5,857 nucleotides of DNA from Synergistaceae bacterium (lineage in GTDB: Bacteria; Synergistota; Synergistia; Synergistales; Aminobacteriaceae): positions 1-5,857 of the forward strand of contig JAFVEW010000293.1 of the NCBI GenBank assembly GCA_017475805.1, given 5' to 3'. The notes under the pieces were generated by a model. It made no database searches. It saw nothing but the letters and a program-made list of their open reading frames with translations, and was not told where the DNA came from. Positions within the stretch are counted from its first letter, which is position 1, and each line of letters begins with the position of its first letter. The translations under genes were made by a program, and so were the position numbers. This document shows positions 4,113 through 5,857 of the stretch, piece by piece.

Positions 4113-5857
4113 CTATACTTTTAGAGCCTCGATAAATTTAGCCTGACGTTCGTTTGAAAGCGGAATTTTCTCGAACTGCGAATGCCCGATAATTATCGCG
4201 TCATAATCGCCCGTTGCGATTTTCGCGCAGAATTTTTTTCGGTTTTTCGTTTCAAAATCGCGTTTTGTTGCGACTAAAACGTTCGCGCCCGGATAAAGTT
4301 TCAGGGTTTCGGTCGCCATCTGTTCCGTTAAATGGTTCGGAACGACAAAAAGGCTTTTATGCGACAAGCCGATTCTTTTTGACTCCATAGCCGCCGCTAC
4401 CATTTCATAAGTTTTTCCTGCTCCGACTTCGTGGGCTAAAAGCGTGTTGCCGCCGTATAAAATTCGGGCTATTGCGTCTTTCTGATGTTTTCTTAAATTT
4501 ATGTCGGGATTTATGCCGCCGAATTTCAAGTGGCTTCCGTCATATTCACGTGCCTTTGTTGAATTGAAACGTTCATTATAGATGTTCACGAGCCTTTCTC
4601 TGCGTTCGGGGTCTTCAAAAATCCAGCTTTTGAATTTTTCCTTGATTTCTTCCTGCTTCTGCTGGGCTAAAGTCGTGGGTTCGTTATCTATTACCCGACG
4701 TTCGTTGCCGTTAGCGTCCAAAACAGTTTTGAAAACTTTGACGGTTTTAAGGTTCAACGTCTCCTCGATTATGCCGTAAGCGTTGATATGTTCCGTCCCG
4801 TATGTCGTGTTCGCTAAAATGTTTCCTGCATCGAGTTTTTTGCTTGAAATGTTCCACGATGAAGTCTGAGGCGAATAGCTGACGTTAATATTTCGCTTGT
4901 AATAACCGGGCGTTTGCAAAAGTTCATGCGTAAATTTCTCGATGTATTCGGGCGGAATCCACGTTGATCCTAATCTCACGTCAATTTCGGTGGCTTTTAA
5001 TCTTTCAGGCTGGGCGGCTTCAAGGGCTTTCACGTTTTCCTCAAATTGGGGATTATTCGCTGATAAAAATTTCGCCATGAATAATTTTTCGCGGACGTTT
5101 CCCGACAAATATTCGTCAGCAGTCTGATATTCGGGCTTTCCTGCCTCTCCTCCGATTGGCGTTGGCTTCGGAACTTTGAAAATCTCGCCTTTTAACTCAG
5201 AAAATAATTCTTCCTCGCTCTTGCCCGTAAGCGAACTCATATAAGCCATATCAACACGGGCTTTTTCCGAGATTGAAAGCAAAAGGGCTTCCTGCGCCGT
5301 TTCGACCGAAGTCGGGACAATATTCTGCTGAATCGTCCGCTTCGTGAACATATCCGACTTCCCGATAAAATTTCTGTGAGCGTCAAGATTTTCAAGTCCG
5401 CAGATTAAATAATATGAGCTGTCTTCATCAAAGGCTTTCGCGTTCTGAGAATCGTTAATCCGTCCGTAAGTCCGCGAAAAATTATCGTAAGCCTGATTTA
5501 ATTTTTTCTGAAGCTCCGCAAGCCTTTCATCACTGCAACCGTCCATTTGGGCGTTTATGACTTCACGGCAAGCGTCCCTAACTCTTACCATGCCTTTTGC
5601 GCGGCTTATCGCTGTGGCTGGGAGGTCGGGCTTGTACATTTGGGAATTTTCGCGGTAATAGAGTTCCCCGTCAACAAGGGTGTAGCTGAAATTTCGGACG
5701 CTCGGATCGGCTGGGATTGATTCCCTGACATTTTCCTGCGTCTGAATTTCGCGTTCTTCAATTCTGCCCTGAATTTTTCCAAGTGCTTCGGATAACTGCT
5801 TCTGCAAATCCGCGCCCTCGATAGGCTCACAGGTCGTTTCGTCCTCGTTGCCGTAAA
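4113..5857 (-). CDS. SNF2-type helicase of a conjugative element, N-terminal part (5' end outside window, C-terminus cut short)
   Basis: The frame is open to the window edge (first full codon at 5855) and ends with TAG at 4113-4115, giving about 580 visible residues. A TTG at 5807 is an internal leucine rather than a convincing start, because the frame continues upstream with '[14 protein letters not shown]'. About 475 residues in comes the helicase start: '[13 protein letters not shown]', then Walker A '[14 protein letters not shown]', motif Ia '[11 protein letters not shown]' and '[15 protein letters not shown]'. This layout is known from very large ICE/plasmid proteins that join an N6-adenine methylase-like region to an SNF2 helicase and are thought to protect or process transferred DNA; the methylase part would lie beyond the window. 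Family resemblance fades at 'QAKFIE' (about 4128), followed by only 'ALKV' and stop. The DEAH motif II is therefore absent here, and the protein resumes in another frame at 3810. I am confident of the family, not of the exact role. Confidence 0.88.
   Translation of the reverse strand, partial: YGNEDETTCEPIEGADLQKQLSEALGKIQGRIEEREIQTQENVRESIPADPSVRNFSYTLVDGELYYRENSQMYKPDLPATAISRAKGMVRVRDACREVINAQMDGCSDERLAELQKKLNQAYDNFSRTYGRINDSQNAKAFDEDSSYYLICGLENLDAHRNFIGKSDMFTKRTIQQNIVPTSVETAQEALLLSISEKARVDMAYMSSLTGKSEEELFSELKGEIFKVPKPTPIGGEAGKPEYQTADEYLSGNVREKLFMAKFLSANNPQFEENVKALEAAQPERLKATEIDVRLGSTWIPPEYIEKFTHELLQTPGYYKRNINVSYSPQTSSWNISSKKLDAGNILANTTYGTEHINAYGIIEETLNLKTVKVFKTVLDANGNERRVIDNEPTTLAQQKQEEIKEKFKSWIFEDPERRERLVNIYNERFNSTKAREYDGSHLKFGGINPDINLRKHQKDAIARILYGGNTLLAHEVGAGKTYEMVAAAMESKRIGLSHKSLFVVPNHLTEQMATETLKLYPGANVLVATKRDFETKNRKKFCAKIATGDYDAIIIGHSQFEKIPLSNERQAKFIEALKV

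Larger units (their letters stand above)
3811..4128 (-). other. AT-rich spacer replacing the DEAH-box region of the helicase
   Basis: Homology to the helicase family stops at about 4128 and resumes exactly at 3810. From my knowledge of the family, roughly 100 residues are missing, including motif II (usually VDEAH or VDESH) and the 'YKNL' segment. The block that sits there instead has stops in the helicase frames. It holds a hairpin terminator (4079-4111), two palindromic 23-bp direct repeats, a minus-strand promoter (4045-4073) and copy B of the dispersed repeat. Its length is close to that of the missing coding segment, so this is a replacement, or an insertion plus deletion, rather than a clean insertion. 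Confidence 0.7.

Noticed and set aside
4582..5127. Plus-strand frames of 61-65 codons
   Set aside because: They are antisense to a clearly coding helicase segment and have low-complexity, hydrophobic or Ser/Leu-rich shadow composition.
5606..5830. Minus-strand 74-codon frame overlapping the helicase
   Set aside because: It overlaps the helicase in another frame, and the helicase frame continues to the window edge with family-like sequence.

Overview
This window looks like a stretch of an integrative or conjugative element (or mobilisable plasmid) that is partly broken. Every recognisable gene lies on the minus strand, so transcription runs from position 5857 towards 1. The proteins are conjugation proteins: a very large SNF2-type helicase of the kind carried by bacterial ICEs, a fragment with a KfrB-like C-terminal tail, and a TraG/VirD4 coupling protein resembling that of plasmid RP4. 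Moderate-GC coding sequence, very AT-rich spacers, consensus sigma70-type promoters and an AAGGAG ribosome binding site fit a low-to-mid-GC anaerobic bacterium (Bacillota such as Negativicutes or Clostridia, or Synergistota). The host cannot be named from this sequence alone.

Layout in the direction of transcription. (1) 5857-4113 is the first part of the helicase, open at the window edge, with the Walker A motif; it stops soon after the 'GHSQFEKIP' segment. (2) 4112-3811 is an AT-rich spacer with a bidirectional hairpin terminator, a pair of palindromic 23-bp direct repeats exactly 90 bp apart, a promoter, and copy B of a repeat that can fold as a pseudoknot. (3) 3810-1717 is the rest of the same helicase, resuming at motif III (IFATGTPVSN) and carrying motifs IV-VI and a KfrB-like tail. 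(4) 1699-1571 is a 42-codon gene with a strong RBS. (5) 1570-1260 is a spacer with a perfect promoter over a palindromic operator-like site, a hairpin, and copy A of the same repeat. (6) 1259-972 is a C-terminal fragment with a KfrB-like tail. (7) 969-1 is a shattered TraG-like coupling protein: N-terminal transmembrane segment 1, an AT-rich block, transmembrane segment 2, then the NTPase domain without its P-loop, an in-frame stop, and continued homology to the window edge.

The unifying oddity is that successive genes lose an internal piece (the DEAH-box region of the helicase; the P-loop region of the coupling protein; probably the body of the middle gene) and that AT-rich spacers of about 190-350 bp sit at these breaks. 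Two of the spacers share a homologous element of about 140-150 bp ending just before coding homology resumes, and in both cases a sigma70-like promoter lies upstream of it. Insertion of small non-autonomous elements followed by deletion is the simplest explanation. A leader RNA or an unrecognised element family is possible and testable. The intact genes would pump, process and hand over DNA during conjugation, but as it stands this segment cannot encode a working helicase or coupling protein unless the fragments complement each other.
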